Counted from the stretch's first letter, positions 32,267-40,760 are shown. The stretch is DNA of 43,737 nt from Nitrospirota bacterium (GCA_016213945.1 JACQZF010000030.1:1-43737), one strand, 5' to 3'. Notes: generated by a model not told the origin, from the sequence alone. Numbers and translations are program-made.

Positions 32267-32306
32267 TGTTTGCTGCCTTCAATTGATGGCAGCGAACACT
32301 CTTTTT
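32267..32306 (+). terminator. Rho-independent terminator, probably of the original tRNA gene
   Basis: TGTTTGCTGCC (32267-32277) pairs with GGCAGCGAACA (32288-32298), 11 bp with one G-U pair, followed by CTCTTTTTG. It lies 12 bases after the tRNA 3' end, as expected for the ancestral tRNA terminator. Confidence 0.75.
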
Positions 32307-32332
32307 GCAACTAATTCCATTAAGTGTTTAAG

Positions 32333-32433
32333 TTGTCATTCCCGCAAGCGGAGCGCGTCGGGAATCCTTCTGAAAACAAAGAAAGATTCCGGACAAGCCA
32401 ACAGTAGGTCGGACGGAGCCGCCGGAATGACAA
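32333..32433. repeat. Imperfect palindromic element (REP/MITE-like), about 100 bp
   Basis: Begins TTGTCATTCCCGC and ends GCCGGAATGACAA, with further internal complementarity (GGGAATCC...GGATT-like words). Elements with GTCATTCC termini are scattered through many proteobacterial and related genomes. It lies between the tRNA scar and the small lipoprotein gene. Confidence 0.6.
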
Positions 32434-32470
32434 AGGTGTCATCTTGATTGAAGCACAGAGGGGTGGTTTA

Positions 32471-32632
32471 ATGAGAAAGACGGCAATCCTGATCCTTTCA
32501 ATAGCGCTAACATGCTTGTTATTTACAGCAGGCTGTAGGAAAGACGAGAAGTCGCAACCATCCGGGGAAGACAATTCCCGGACAGAGCATAAAGAGCCGG
32601 CGCCGGTCCCAGAAGGCACGCCAAAATACTGA
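32471..32632 (+). CDS. Small lipoprotein, 53 residues
   Basis: Short ORF with a clean lipoprotein signal: positive start (MRK), hydrophobic helix and lipobox FTAGC (C22), followed by a charged, Pro-rich tail of about 30 residues with no further domain. GAGGGG about 10 bases upstream could serve as ribosome binding site. The frame is open further upstream to 32444, but ATG 32471 gives the proper signal peptide. Small lipoproteins of this type are often annotated only as hypothetical. No functional clue from its neighbours. Confidence 0.65.
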   Translation: MRKTAILILSIALTCLLFTAGCRKDEKSQPSGEDNSRTEHKEPAPVPEGTPKY

Positions 32633-32740
32633 TTTTTTACTTCATGTATTTAAAAGACCGGGGGGCATCCCTGTAAAATTTTATTTAGGGGCAATCTTTA
32701 ACCCGCTGCATTCGCTTATTATATTCTCCTTGTATTTTTC

Positions 32741-32768
32741 ATGACAAAAGTGCTATCCTTTTTATAGT
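32741..32768 (+). promoter_or_regulatory. Sigma-70 promoter of rimP-nusA
   Basis: ATGACA (32741-32746), 16-base spacer, TATAGT (32763-32768), each one mismatch from consensus. Transcription would start near 32775, about 20 bases before a terminator-like hairpin in the leader and about 115 bases before rimP. The rest of the 32633-32740 gap shows nothing recognisable. Confidence 0.5.
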
Positions 32769-32794
32769 TTTTCGTAATCTTAGAGTGAATTTTG

Positions 32795-32824
32795 AAGAGT
32801 GGGCCTTCCCACTCTTTTGTTTTA
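32795..32824 (+). terminator. Terminator-like hairpin in the rimP leader (possible attenuator)
   Basis: AAGAGTGGG / CCCACTCTT, a 9-bp perfect stem with loop CCTT, then TTGTTTTATAG. It stands between the promoter and rimP, so it may attenuate the operon. A leader hairpin before rimP is known in other bacteria (rimP leader). Confidence 0.6.
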
Positions 32825-32889
32825 TAGGAATAAAGGTTTTAAACCCGCAGATGCTGCTGGGAAAAGGCTGAAAGCGGTTTAAGAGTTTA

Positions 32890-33357
32890 ATGAAGAACAT
32901 AGACGATATAAAACAGAAAATAACAGAAACCATTGAGCCCGTGATACAGTCCATTGGGTATGAACTTGATGATTTAGAGTTCAACAGGATGGGGGCCAAA
33001 GGATTGTTGAGGGTTTTTATTGACAAGGATGGCGGTGTGAAAATTGACGATTGTGAGCGCGCAAGCCGCGAGATCGAGGCAGTGCTTGATGTGGAGGACA
33101 TTATCCCGTTTTCTTATGTCCTGGAAGTATCGTCGCCGGGCCTTGACAGGCCCCTCAGGCAGCCGAAGGATTTTAAAAAGTATTCCGGAAAGAAGGTCAG
33201 AGTTACTACCAGCGCGCCGATAGATAAAGAGACGTTTTTTGTAGGAGAGATTGCTGAGGCGGGAGAAAATGAAATAACGCTCCTTTTGCCTAAAGACAGG
33301 AAGATCATTATACCTTATGAAAATATTTCAAAGGCAAGGCTGGAGGTGGAGGTATAA
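32890..33357 (+). CDS. rimP: Ribosome maturation factor RimP
   Basis: 155 residues. RimP helps assemble the 30S subunit. The family pattern is clear: IEPVIQSIGYELDDLEF at the N-terminus, LRVFIDKDGGVKIDDCERASREI in the first domain, the YVLEVSSPGLDRPL signature (about 77-90), and the SH3-like C-terminal part ending in IPYENISKARLEVEV. Its TAA directly abuts the nusA ATG, and rimP-nusA is a widely conserved order. No strong Shine-Dalgarno is visible. Confidence 0.96.
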   Translation: MKNIDDIKQKITETIEPVIQSIGYELDDLEFNRMGAKGLLRVFIDKDGGVKIDDCERASREIEAVLDVEDIIPFSYVLEVSSPGLDRPLRQPKDFKKYSGKKVRVTTSAPIDKETFFVGEIAEAGENEITLLLPKDRKIIIPYENISKARLEVEV

Positions 33358-34473
33358 ATGAGTAAAGAACTTGTACACATCATTGAGCAGATGAGTAAGG
33401 AAAGAGGCATTCCTAAAGAGTCCATCATAGGGACGCTGGAATCGGCCCTTTTATCAGCCGTAAGAAAGAATCACGGACTTAAGCCTGATATAAACATAAA
33501 GATCGACCCGAAGTCAGGCGACATCGCAATAACTGCGTTAAAAAAGATCGTTGAAAAGGTCACAAACCCCTCAGAGGAGATATCCCTGAAAGAGGCGCAG
33601 GCAATTGATCCCTCAAAAGCAGTTGACGATATGGTCGAGACCCCGATGTCAATTGACAACTTCGGCAGGATCGCGGCCCAGACAGCGAAACAGGTGTTGT
33701 TTCAACGGGTCAGAGAGGCGGAGAAAGAGGCCATCTTTGAAGAATTCAAAGACAAGGCAGGCCAGATCGTCAGCGGTGTCGTGATGCGCAAGGAAAAAGG
33801 GAATTACTACATCGCCCTTGGAAGGGCTGAGGCCGTACTCCCGATAAAATCCACTTTGCCCACCGAGAATTTGAAAAGAGGAGAGACGGTCCGGTCGTAT
33901 ATAGAAGAGGTGAAGGAGACCCAGAAAGGCCCTATCATTCTCCTTTCAAGGACCCATCCGAATTTTGTCGGCGAGCTTTTCAAAATGGAGATCCCTGAGA
34001 TTTACGAAGGCCTGGTAGTTATCAAAAACATTGTAAGGGAAGCAGGCGACCGCACAAAGCTGACGGTCTTTTCAAAAAACTCGATGGTCGATCCCGTAGG
34101 CGCATGTGTGGGGATGAAAGGGACGCGCGTGCAGTCTATAGTGAGAGAATTAAAGGGTGAAAGAATAGATATCATTCCATGGACTGAGGACCCGCGAGTC
34201 CTCCTTGCCAAGGCATTGAGTCCCGCGGCTGTAGAGAGCATCGGCATCAATGAGGAAGAAAAAACAGCGATGGTTGTCGTGAACGACCAGCAGCTTTCCC
34301 TTGCTATCGGCAAAAAAGGCCAGAACGTGAGGCTCGCGATGAAACTCACAGGCTGGGACATTGACATCATCAGCGAGTCAGAGTACAGCAAGATGAGAAA
34401 GGGAGAGGCTGAGGCCCAGTTTGAAGATGCCAAGGGAAAGCAAGAGGATAAGTCCCCTGAAGAAGAAAAATAA
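33358..34473 (+). CDS. nusA: Transcription termination/antitermination factor NusA
   Basis: 371 residues: N-terminal RNA polymerase-binding domain (about 1-125), S1 domain (about 130-200, KAGQIVSGVVMRKEKGNYYI as first strand region), and two KH domains with the DPVGACVGMKGTRVQ and LAIGKKGQNVRLA motifs. It lacks the C-terminal acidic repeats of E. coli NusA, as in most bacteria, and ends in a charged tail. It follows rimP without a gap. The usual downstream ylxR/infB genes are not here; recG follows after a 138-base gap. Confidence 0.97.
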   Translation: MSKELVHIIEQMSKERGIPKESIIGTLESALLSAVRKNHGLKPDINIKIDPKSGDIAITALKKIVEKVTNPSEEISLKEAQAIDPSKAVDDMVETPMSIDNFGRIAAQTAKQVLFQRVREAEKEAIFEEFKDKAGQIVSGVVMRKEKGNYYIALGRAEAVLPIKSTLPTENLKRGETVRSYIEEVKETQKGPIILLSRTHPNFVGELFKMEIPEIYEGLVVIKNIVREAGDRTKLTVFSKNSMVDPVGACVGMKGTRVQSIVRELKGERIDIIPWTEDPRVLLAKALSPAAVESIGINEEEKTAMVVVNDQQLSLAIGKKGQNVRLAMKLTGWDIDIISESEYSKMRKGEAEAQFEDAKGKQEDKSPEEEK

Positions 34474-34479
34474 TTTTTG

Positions 34480-34557
34480 TCCACAGATTACACAGATGTA
34501 CGCAGATTTTCTTAAAAAAGATTTTTCTTGATCTGTGCAATCTGCGTAATCTGTGGA
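34480..34557. repeat. Long interrupted palindrome (CCACAGATTAC type), may act as nusA terminator
   Basis: TCCACAGATTACACAGAT (from 34480) is mirrored by ATCTGCGTAATCTGTGGA (to 34557), with further pairing inside; TGATTTTTTTAA follows. This dispersed sequence type is common in intergenic regions of several phyla. Position and T-run allow a terminator role. Downstream, CTCTGTGCCCTCTGTGG (34577-34593) belongs to the same low-complexity family as 18817-18836. Confidence 0.65.
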
Positions 34558-34611
34558 TGATTTTTTTAATAAATTTCTCTGTGCCCTCTGTGGTTCTATT
34601 TTTTAATGTAA

Positions 34612-36741
34612 ATGGACAAGGCCAAAAACCTCACCCCAAAAAAAAGTCCTGATCATACCCCGCCGGTAACAAAAGACACCCCTGTTCAGTTTCTCAAAGG
34701 CGTTGGCCCCGCGCGCGCCAAACTCCTGAAACGCCTCGGCATCGAAACCCTTGAGGATATGCTTTTCTATTTCCCGTGGCGTTATGAGGACAGGACGGAC
34801 CTGAAGAAGATAAACGAGTTGAGTTACGGGAAGGTCGAGACGGCCCTGTGCGAAGTCGTGTCCGCGGAAGTTGTCACCACTCCAAAGAGAAGGATGAAGA
34901 TCTTTGAGATCACTGTCACCGACAAAACCGGCTTTCTGAAATCCAGGTGGTTTAACCAGCCTTATCTTGAGAGGTATTTTAAAAAGGGGCAGAAGGTCAT
35001 TTTATGCGGCATGGTGAAAGGCAACCCGTACGCGCGGTTCGGACTTGAGATGGAAAATCCCGACTTCGAGCTGGTCGGCGATGATGATACCTTTATCCAC
35101 ACGTCAAGGATCGTGCCCGTATATAAAGCCACCGAAGGCATTTCCCCGAAGCAGATCAGGACCCTTATGTTTAATGCCGCAACTAATTATTCATCCCTGA
35201 TAGATGATTATTTGCCGGCAGAGGTCCTGGACAGGAACAACCTGAAACCCCTGCAATGGGCTGTGAAGGAAACCCATTTCCCTGAAGAGTTCACCGACGT
35301 GAGCGTGCTGAATGACGCTTCAAGCCCCGCTCACAAGCGCCTGGCGTTTGACGAGTTTTTCCTGCTCGAACTCGGGCTCGCGCTATTGAAAAAGAGAGAG
35401 GTGCTGGAGCAGGGAATAAGTTTTAAGGCCGAAGATCACCTGGTGAATAAATTTCTCGACTCACTTCCCTTTGAACTGACAGGCGCGCAGAAAAGGGTGA
35501 TTGCCGGGATAATGTCGGACATGCGGCGTCCCCTGCCGATGAACAGGCTTGTTCACGGTGACGTGGGCTGCGGCAAGACCGTTGTCGCGCTTGTGTCAAT
35601 GCTCATTGCCGTTGAAAACGGTTACCAGGCGTGCCTGATGGCCCCCACCGAGCTTCTCGCCGAGCAGCATTTTATTAATATTCATAAAATGATCGAGACA
35701 CTCGGCTTGAAAGTTGTGCTCCTGACATCAAGCAGCAAGGGGAAGCCTGTTGATCATATCGCCCAGGGGGCCGCGCAGATCATCATAGGCACTCACGCAA
35801 TCATACAGGAAAGCGTGACGTTCAAAAATCTCGGCCTTGCGATAATTGATGAGCAGCACAAATTCGGCGTTGTCCAGAGGGCGAATATCAGGCGCAAGGG
35901 ATTTAATCCCGATATACTTATCATGACAGCGACCCCTATCCCGAGGACACTGGCCTTGACACTTTACGGAGACCTCGATATATCCATAATCGACGAACTT
36001 CCGAAAGGCAGGAGGCCGGTCATCACGAAGGTGTTTTTCCCATCACAGAAGGACAGAATTTATTCCCTCATTAAGGAAGAGCTGTCCAAAGGGAGACAGG
36101 TGTACATTGTATATCCGCTCATTGAAGAGTCTGAAAAACTTGACCTCAAGTCTGCCATTGAAGGTTGTGAGGCGTTTAAAAGAATCTACCCTGAAAAGCG
36201 GATCGGGCTGGTCCACGGCAAGATGCACCATGACGAAAGAGAAGCTGTCATGGCGCAGTTCAAATCAGGAGATATCGAAATGCTTATTGCTACCACGGTC
36301 ATCGAGGTAGGCATAGACGTGCCGAACGCGTCCCTGATGCTGATCGTACACTCAGAGAGATTCGGGCTTGCGCAGCTTCACCAGTTAAGAGGGAGGATCG
36401 GACGCGGCGGTTATGACTCTTACTGCCTGCTCATGGCTTATCCGCCTTTAAGCGAAGAGGCGAAACGGCGTCTCAAGGCAATGGAGTCTACAAGTGACGG
36501 ATTTAAGATCGCGGAGGAAGATCTGGACATTCGCGGCCCCGGTGATTTCTTCGGCACCCGCCAGTCGGGAATCCCAGACTTAAAAGTTGCCAATATTGTA
36601 AGAGATATTACCGTGCTTGAGGCTGCAAGAAAAGAAGCGTTCGCCTTTATTGACGCAGAACCGGACCTGAATAAATATCCGATGCTGAAAGAAACCCTGC
36701 AAAAAAAGTGGATGGGGAGACTGGAATTAGTAAAGAGTTGA
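34612..36741 (+). CDS. recG: ATP-dependent DNA helicase RecG
   Basis: 709 residues. RecG remodels stalled replication forks and branch-migrates Holliday junctions. N-terminal wedge/OB domain (VQFLKGVGPARAKLLKRLGI, then the KSRWFNQPYL region), Walker A GDVGCGKT at 316-323, DEQH box at 413-416, MTATPIPRTLAL, and the C-terminal motif VI QLRGRIGRG plus the RecG tail GPGDFFGTRQSG. Full length. The ATG at 34612 lacks a clear Shine-Dalgarno; the upstream region is low-complexity. It is followed after 27 bases by an unrelated sensory module. Confidence 0.97.
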   Translation: MDKAKNLTPKKSPDHTPPVTKDTPVQFLKGVGPARAKLLKRLGIETLEDMLFYFPWRYEDRTDLKKINELSYGKVETALCEVVSAEVVTTPKRRMKIFEITVTDKTGFLKSRWFNQPYLERYFKKGQKVILCGMVKGNPYARFGLEMENPDFELVGDDDTFIHTSRIVPVYKATEGISPKQIRTLMFNAATNYSSLIDDYLPAEVLDRNNLKPLQWAVKETHFPEEFTDVSVLNDASSPAHKRLAFDEFFLLELGLALLKKREVLEQGISFKAEDHLVNKFLDSLPFELTGAQKRVIAGIMSDMRRPLPMNRLVHGDVGCGKTVVALVSMLIAVENGYQACLMAPTELLAEQHFINIHKMIETLGLKVVLLTSSSKGKPVDHIAQGAAQIIIGTHAIIQESVTFKNLGLAIIDEQHKFGVVQRANIRRKGFNPDILIMTATPIPRTLALTLYGDLDISIIDELPKGRRPVITKVFFPSQKDRIYSLIKEELSKGRQVYIVYPLIEESEKLDLKSAIEGCEAFKRIYPEKRIGLVHGKMHHDEREAVMAQFKSGDIEMLIATTVIEVGIDVPNASLMLIVHSERFGLAQLHQLRGRIGRGGYDSYCLLMAYPPLSEEAKRRLKAMESTSDGFKIAEEDLDIRGPGDFFGTRQSGIPDLKVANIVRDITVLEAARKEAFAFIDAEPDLNKYPMLKETLQKKWMGRLELVKS

Positions 36742-36768
36742 GAGTTTGGAGTAAGTAAGAGGTGTGTT

Positions 36769-37617
36769 ATGCTCAAAAAGTTTATTCTGTTATTTCTGAT
36801 TTCCATCTTTACCGGACAAGCGGCAGTTGCCGGGGATAAAGAGATTGTCTTTGCAATTTCTCCAATGGCCTCTCCCCTCTCTACTCTCTCAGGCTATAAC
36901 GATTTCATTAATTATCTCTCTGAAAAGACCGGCAGAAAGGTGGCCCTCAAGCAGCGCAGAACCTACTCGGAGATCAATAACCTTCTCAGGACAGGGGCAG
37001 CGCATTTTTCCTTTACGTGTACCGGAGCATATCTGGATGGCAAATCCGAATTCGGGCTTGCTTTGCTTGCAGTGCCTGTTATCAACGGCAAGACTACTTA
37101 TCATTCTTATATCATTGCCGGCAGTAAGAACGGCGTGGAGAACTTCGGGCAACTGAGGGGGAGGGTCTTTGCCTTCACTGACCCACTGTCCTTCACAGGG
37201 AGATTGTATCCGCTGTATCTTCTCCGGAAGGCGGGTCTGAAACCGGAGATGTTTTTCAGGAAGACTTTTTATACGGCAAGTCATGAAAAGTCCATTGAGT
37301 CTGTCGCATACGGTCTTGCAGATGGTGCCTCGGTGGACAGTCTTGTATTTGATAATATGAAAGGAAGAAAGGACCCGACTATCGAAAAAGTAAAAGTGCT
37401 GAATAGTTCCCCCCCTTACGGTATGCCCCCTGTCGTTGTGTCTCCGGTGACAGACAAGACAACCGAAAAGCTTATGCGTGATATTCTTCTTCAGATGTCC
37501 GCTGACCCGGAGGGGATGAAGATCCTCAACAAACTCCGCATTGACAGGTTCATCCCCCCTGACCTCTCTATATACAGGACCGCGGAAGAATTAAGAAACA
37601 CTGTGGGTCTGCCGTGA
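36769..37617 (+). CDS. PhnD-like periplasmic binding protein (AioX/ArxX-type sensor candidate)
   Basis: 282 residues with a cleavable signal (to about AAVAG) and a type II periplasmic binding fold of the phosphate/phosphite/phosphonate family (FAISPMASPLSTLSGYNDF, RGRVFAFTDPLSFTGR, VSPVTDKTTEKLMRDILLQM). There is no ABC permease or ATPase nearby; it is coupled to a histidine kinase (stop and GTG start overlap) and a sigma-54 regulator. This is the layout of AioX-AioS-AioR and ArxX-S-R, where a PhnD-like protein senses arsenite, and resembles the PhnD-like sensor part of TtrS. The mature protein has one Cys (C84, in FTCTGAY); AioX binds arsenite through a Cys. Ligand remains inferred. GAGGTG precedes the ATG. 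Confidence 0.85.
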   Translation: MLKKFILLFLISIFTGQAAVAGDKEIVFAISPMASPLSTLSGYNDFINYLSEKTGRKVALKQRRTYSEINNLLRTGAAHFSFTCTGAYLDGKSEFGLALLAVPVINGKTTYHSYIIAGSKNGVENFGQLRGRVFAFTDPLSFTGRLYPLYLLRKAGLKPEMFFRKTFYTASHEKSIESVAYGLADGASVDSLVFDNMKGRKDPTIEKVKVLNSSPPYGMPPVVVSPVTDKTTEKLMRDILLQMSADPEGMKILNKLRIDRFIPPDLSIYRTAEELRNTVGLP

Positions 37618-39062
37618 TATCAATGAAATTTTTCGACAGCATTACCTTGCGGCTCTCTGTCTATATCGCCCTTATTATTACACTTACGGCAGCAGCCACC
37701 GGTTGGGTGATAATGAGAGAGGAATTAAATGAACATGAAGATGAACTGAAAAAACAGGGAAACTATCTTGCAGAATTCATATCACAGCAGGTGGAGGAAC
37801 CCCTGCTCTACGAGGAGCGCTACAGGATATATTCCCTCCTGCAGGCACCTATGGAAGGCAAAGAAAGCCTGGTTGTATATGCAGAGGTTTATGATATAAA
37901 AGGAGAAACAATAGTAACTGCTTACAAGAACGAGAAGTACCGATCTATGAGCCCGCCGCACAACGTGGAGGCGCTGAAGAACCTGAAAGAAATTGATGAG
38001 CAGACAATCTATCACATCAGTGTGCCGATAAACGCCAGCACCTTTGAGATAATCGGCTTTCTCAGGCTGGGCATCACAAAAGAATTCTTCCTTGCAGCAT
38101 ATCTGAAGGTAAAACGGGACCTCTACCTCCTGTCGGCCATTATTATTTCTATCGGCACCATGCTGGGGCTTTTGATGGCAAGAAGGATTATGCAGCCTCT
38201 GCTGCTTTTGCATAAAGGAGTCAGGAAGGTCGGCGCAGGCGATGTAGGTTTTGAAATGCCCGTCACTGGTATAGGGGAAATCAAAGATCTGACACTCTCG
38301 TTTAATATGATGTCGAGAAAACTCAAAGAGTTGATTGACGATATAAGGTCCGCACAGGAAAATCTTGTCAGGACCGAGAAGCTCTATGCTGTCGGAGAAT
38401 TCTCAGCAGGAGTGGCGCATGAAATAAAGAACCCTCTGACGTCCATCAAGATGCTTATGGATACGGCAAAATACAAAAAGCAGGCGTTGACGGAAAGGGA
38501 CATAGACGTCATCGTGGAGGAAATAAACCGCATTGACAATATCGTAAGACAATTTCTTGCATTTGCGAGGCCTGAAAAAACCGAAAAAGCAGATGTAAAT
38601 ATCAACAACGTGCTTGAAGAGATTATAGCTATAACAACACCTAAGATGGAGCGCTCTTCGATACGGTTTGGTAAGGCATTCTCCAGGGATATTGAGCAAA
38701 TCAAAGGCAGCCATGATACGCTTAAACAGGCCTTTCTTAATATCGTCCTTAACGCCATTCATGCAATGGATGGCGGCGGCATGCTGAATATAAGCACCTC
38801 TGTCTGCAGCGGCTCTGTATCAGTTGTGATAAATGATAACGGCGCCGGCATCTCAGCGGAAAATCTGCAAAGGGTCTTTGATCCTTTCTTTACAACAAAA
38901 GAGAACGGCACAGGGATGGGACTTGCATTGACTTATAATATAGTAAAGGATCATTCCGGTGAAATTGAAATAGACTCGGCGCCTGGAATCGGCACAACCG
39001 TCAAAGTCACGTTCCCCGCCGGAAATATTAATAGCTCTGCCATGTCTGAAGGAGAAGCATAA
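37614..39062 (+). CDS. Sensor histidine kinase
   Basis: 482 residues: membrane helices at about 14-34 and 168-190 enclosing a periplasmic sensor of about 130 residues, HAMP domain, HisKA with H269 (GVAHEIKNP), and ATPase domain with N box (NIVLNAIHAMDGGG), NDNGAGI and GTGMGLAL. The GTG at 37614 overlaps the stop of the binding-protein gene; ATG 37623 is an in-frame alternative. Its stop overlaps the regulator ATG (TAATG). It should read the binding protein's ligand state and phosphorylate the next gene's product. Confidence 0.94.
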   Translation: MISMKFFDSITLRLSVYIALIITLTAAATGWVIMREELNEHEDELKKQGNYLAEFISQQVEEPLLYEERYRIYSLLQAPMEGKESLVVYAEVYDIKGETIVTAYKNEKYRSMSPPHNVEALKNLKEIDEQTIYHISVPINASTFEIIGFLRLGITKEFFLAAYLKVKRDLYLLSAIIISIGTMLGLLMARRIMQPLLLLHKGVRKVGAGDVGFEMPVTGIGEIKDLTLSFNMMSRKLKELIDDIRSAQENLVRTEKLYAVGEFSAGVAHEIKNPLTSIKMLMDTAKYKKQALTERDIDVIVEEINRIDNIVRQFLAFARPEKTEKADVNINNVLEEIIAITTPKMERSSIRFGKAFSRDIEQIKGSHDTLKQAFLNIVLNAIHAMDGGGMLNISTSVCSGSVSVVINDNGAGISAENLQRVFDPFFTTKENGTGMGLALTYNIVKDHSGEIEIDSAPGIGTTVKVTFPAGNINSSAMSEGEA

Positions 39063-40462
39063 TGAATACAATTATGGTCGTAGATGATGAGAAGGCTGTC
39101 AGGTACTCCTTTGAGAGGATGTTTGAAGATGACTATAAAATAATGACCGCCGGGAATGGCGGAGAAGCCCTTACGATCATGGATACAGAGCATAACAGTA
39201 TAGATGTGGTCTTTCTTGACATAAGAATGCCCGGCATGAATGGAATAGAGGTCCTGAAGAAAATTAAAGAAAGAAAGAAGAACATACCTGTTATCGTAAT
39301 GACCGCCTTCAGCGACTCCGAGACCGCTATCGAGGCCATGAAGGAGGGGGCTTTTGATTACCTCACAAAGCCTTTTGACGATAACAATCTGCGGGAGCTT
39401 ATAGATAGAGCGCTTACCTCCGCAAGGCTTCAGCATGAGGCGTTATGCTATTGTGATGAGAAGCACTCTGAAGCTGTGGAGACTATTGTCGGGAAAAGTC
39501 AGGCAATCCTCAAAGTCTGTAAAGTGATCGGACAGGCAGCTTCTTCTGGCGTCCCTGTCCTTATAACAGGTGAAAGCGGCGTGGGCAAGGAGATAGTTGC
39601 AAGGGCTATTTTTAGTCACAGCAGGAGAAAGGACGGACCCTTTATGGCTGTCAATTGCGCTGCCATCCCTGAAGGGGTTGTCGAGAGTGAACTCTTCGGC
39701 TGCGAAAAGGGCGCCTTTACCGGTGCCGAGAGACGGAGGATCGGAAGATTTGAGCAATGCAATGGCGGCACTATTTTTCTTGATGAAATATGTGATATGA
39801 GTCTTTCGACACAGGCCAAACTGCTCAGAGTCCTTCAGGATGGCACATTTCAGCGGGTCGGCAGCAACGAGACTATAAAGGCGGATGTGCGCATCATAGC
39901 CGCAAGCAATAAACCCCTGCATGAAGAAGTGAAAAGCGGGAGGTTCAGGGAAGACCTTTATCACAGGCTGAATGTTTTTCCCATCCATATTATGCCGCTC
40001 AGGGAGCGAAAGGAGGATATCCCTGTGCTTGCGGAATATTTCCTCTCAAGGGCTGTAAAGGAGACCGGCAAGCAGGTCAAAGGCCTCTCTACGGATGCTC
40101 TCAACTATCTTATGTCATATAACTGGCATGGAAATGTAAGGGAGCTGGAGAATGTTATCAAGCGGGCGGTTGCAATCTCTGCCGGTGACGTAATCGGGAT
40201 TGATGATATCGGCCTGGACAGCAAGCCATACAAAAAAGAATTGTGCGCCCTTTCGGATGTGATAGAGAATATATTTGAAAGCGCCCTTGCCATTGACGAC
40301 CACTCCGGAATTTATTATCGTGCAATTTCAAAAGTGGAAAAAACACTGATTGAAAAGGCGCTCAGTGTAACAAAAGGCAATCAGGTCAAGGCCTCCGGGC
40401 TTCTTGGAATAACAAGAGTCACCTTGAGAAAAAAGATGCATGAATATAACATTCCTTCCTGA
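39062..40462 (+). CDS. NtrC-family sigma-54-dependent response regulator
   Basis: 466 residues with all three domains. Receiver with D53 (VVFLDIRMPG), AAA+ domain with Walker A GESGVGKE (about 170), GAFTGA sigma-54 loop (about 217-222), and a C-terminal Fis-type helix-turn-helix (GNQVKASGLLGITRVTLRKK, about 438-457). In contrast to the regulator at 15351, it is complete. The gene directly downstream has a perfectly spaced sigma-54 promoter with two palindromes between, so that is its likely target. Translationally coupled to the kinase. Confidence 0.96.
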   Translation: MNTIMVVDDEKAVRYSFERMFEDDYKIMTAGNGGEALTIMDTEHNSIDVVFLDIRMPGMNGIEVLKKIKERKKNIPVIVMTAFSDSETAIEAMKEGAFDYLTKPFDDNNLRELIDRALTSARLQHEALCYCDEKHSEAVETIVGKSQAILKVCKVIGQAASSGVPVLITGESGVGKEIVARAIFSHSRRKDGPFMAVNCAAIPEGVVESELFGCEKGAFTGAERRRIGRFEQCNGGTIFLDEICDMSLSTQAKLLRVLQDGTFQRVGSNETIKADVRIIAASNKPLHEEVKSGRFREDLYHRLNVFPIHIMPLRERKEDIPVLAEYFLSRAVKETGKQVKGLSTDALNYLMSYNWHGNVRELENVIKRAVAISAGDVIGIDDIGLDSKPYKKELCALSDVIENIFESALAIDDHSGIYYRAISKVEKTLIEKALSVTKGNQVKASGLLGITRVTLRKKMHEYNIPS

Positions 40463-40513
40463 TAAGCATTGTCCCTTTCTGATATCCAGGCTTCATTTGC
40501 TTCTGCATAGACA

Positions 40514-40530
40514 ATATACAAATTGTATAT
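40514..40530. promoter_or_regulatory. 17-bp palindrome, candidate activator (UAS) site
   Basis: ATATACAA-A-TTGTATAT is a perfect palindrome about 200 bases upstream of the predicted sigma-54 transcription start at about 40725, the usual distance range for NtrC-type enhancer sites. The preceding TAGACAATATA word also occurs at 4258-4268. Confidence 0.4.
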
Positions 40531-40585
40531 CATTTATACATTCAGCCTTGTATCTGGAGCGCATAATACAGCCCCCTGCAATATG

Positions 40586-40598
40586 TATCAGACTGATA
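40586..40598. promoter_or_regulatory. 13-bp palindrome, candidate activator (UAS) site
   Basis: TATCAG-A-CTGATA is a perfect palindrome about 130 bases upstream of the predicted sigma-54 start. It differs in sequence from the palindrome at 40514, so at most one of them may be the regulator's site. Confidence 0.35.
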
Positions 40599-40698
40599 TC
40601 ATAAAACTGGACTGAATCGTTATGTTAGATAGCCCGCAATAACTCCGGGATGAAAAAAACAGCAGTCTCAGCTTAGTTTTCTATTAAAAACCTTTTTG

Positions 40699-40714
40699 TG
40701 GCATCACACTTGCA
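40699..40714 (+). promoter_or_regulatory. Sigma-54 promoter of the NapC-type cytochrome/molybdoenzyme operon
   Basis: TGGCATCACACTTGCA: full TGGCA and TTGCA boxes with 10 bases between GG and GC. Transcription would start near 40725, 36 bases before the ATG at 40761. A sigma-54 activator gene ends 237 bases upstream. Confidence 0.75.
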
Positions 40715-40760
40715 GTTCAAAAAAACATCTGATACTATTTATGCGGGAGGCGCACACCAA

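Noticed and set aside
32034-32282. Minus-strand ORF beginning MKAANMSVSMVGATRFERATT
   Set aside because: It is the reverse reading of the tRNA 3' end and its surroundings; the GATRFERATT-type peptide is a well-known spurious product at such sites.
36742-36768. UGA after recG read through into the binding-protein gene (a fusion by recoding)
   Set aside because: The RecG C-terminus is complete, no SECIS-like hairpin or homology supports readthrough, and the next gene has its own ribosome binding site and signal peptide.
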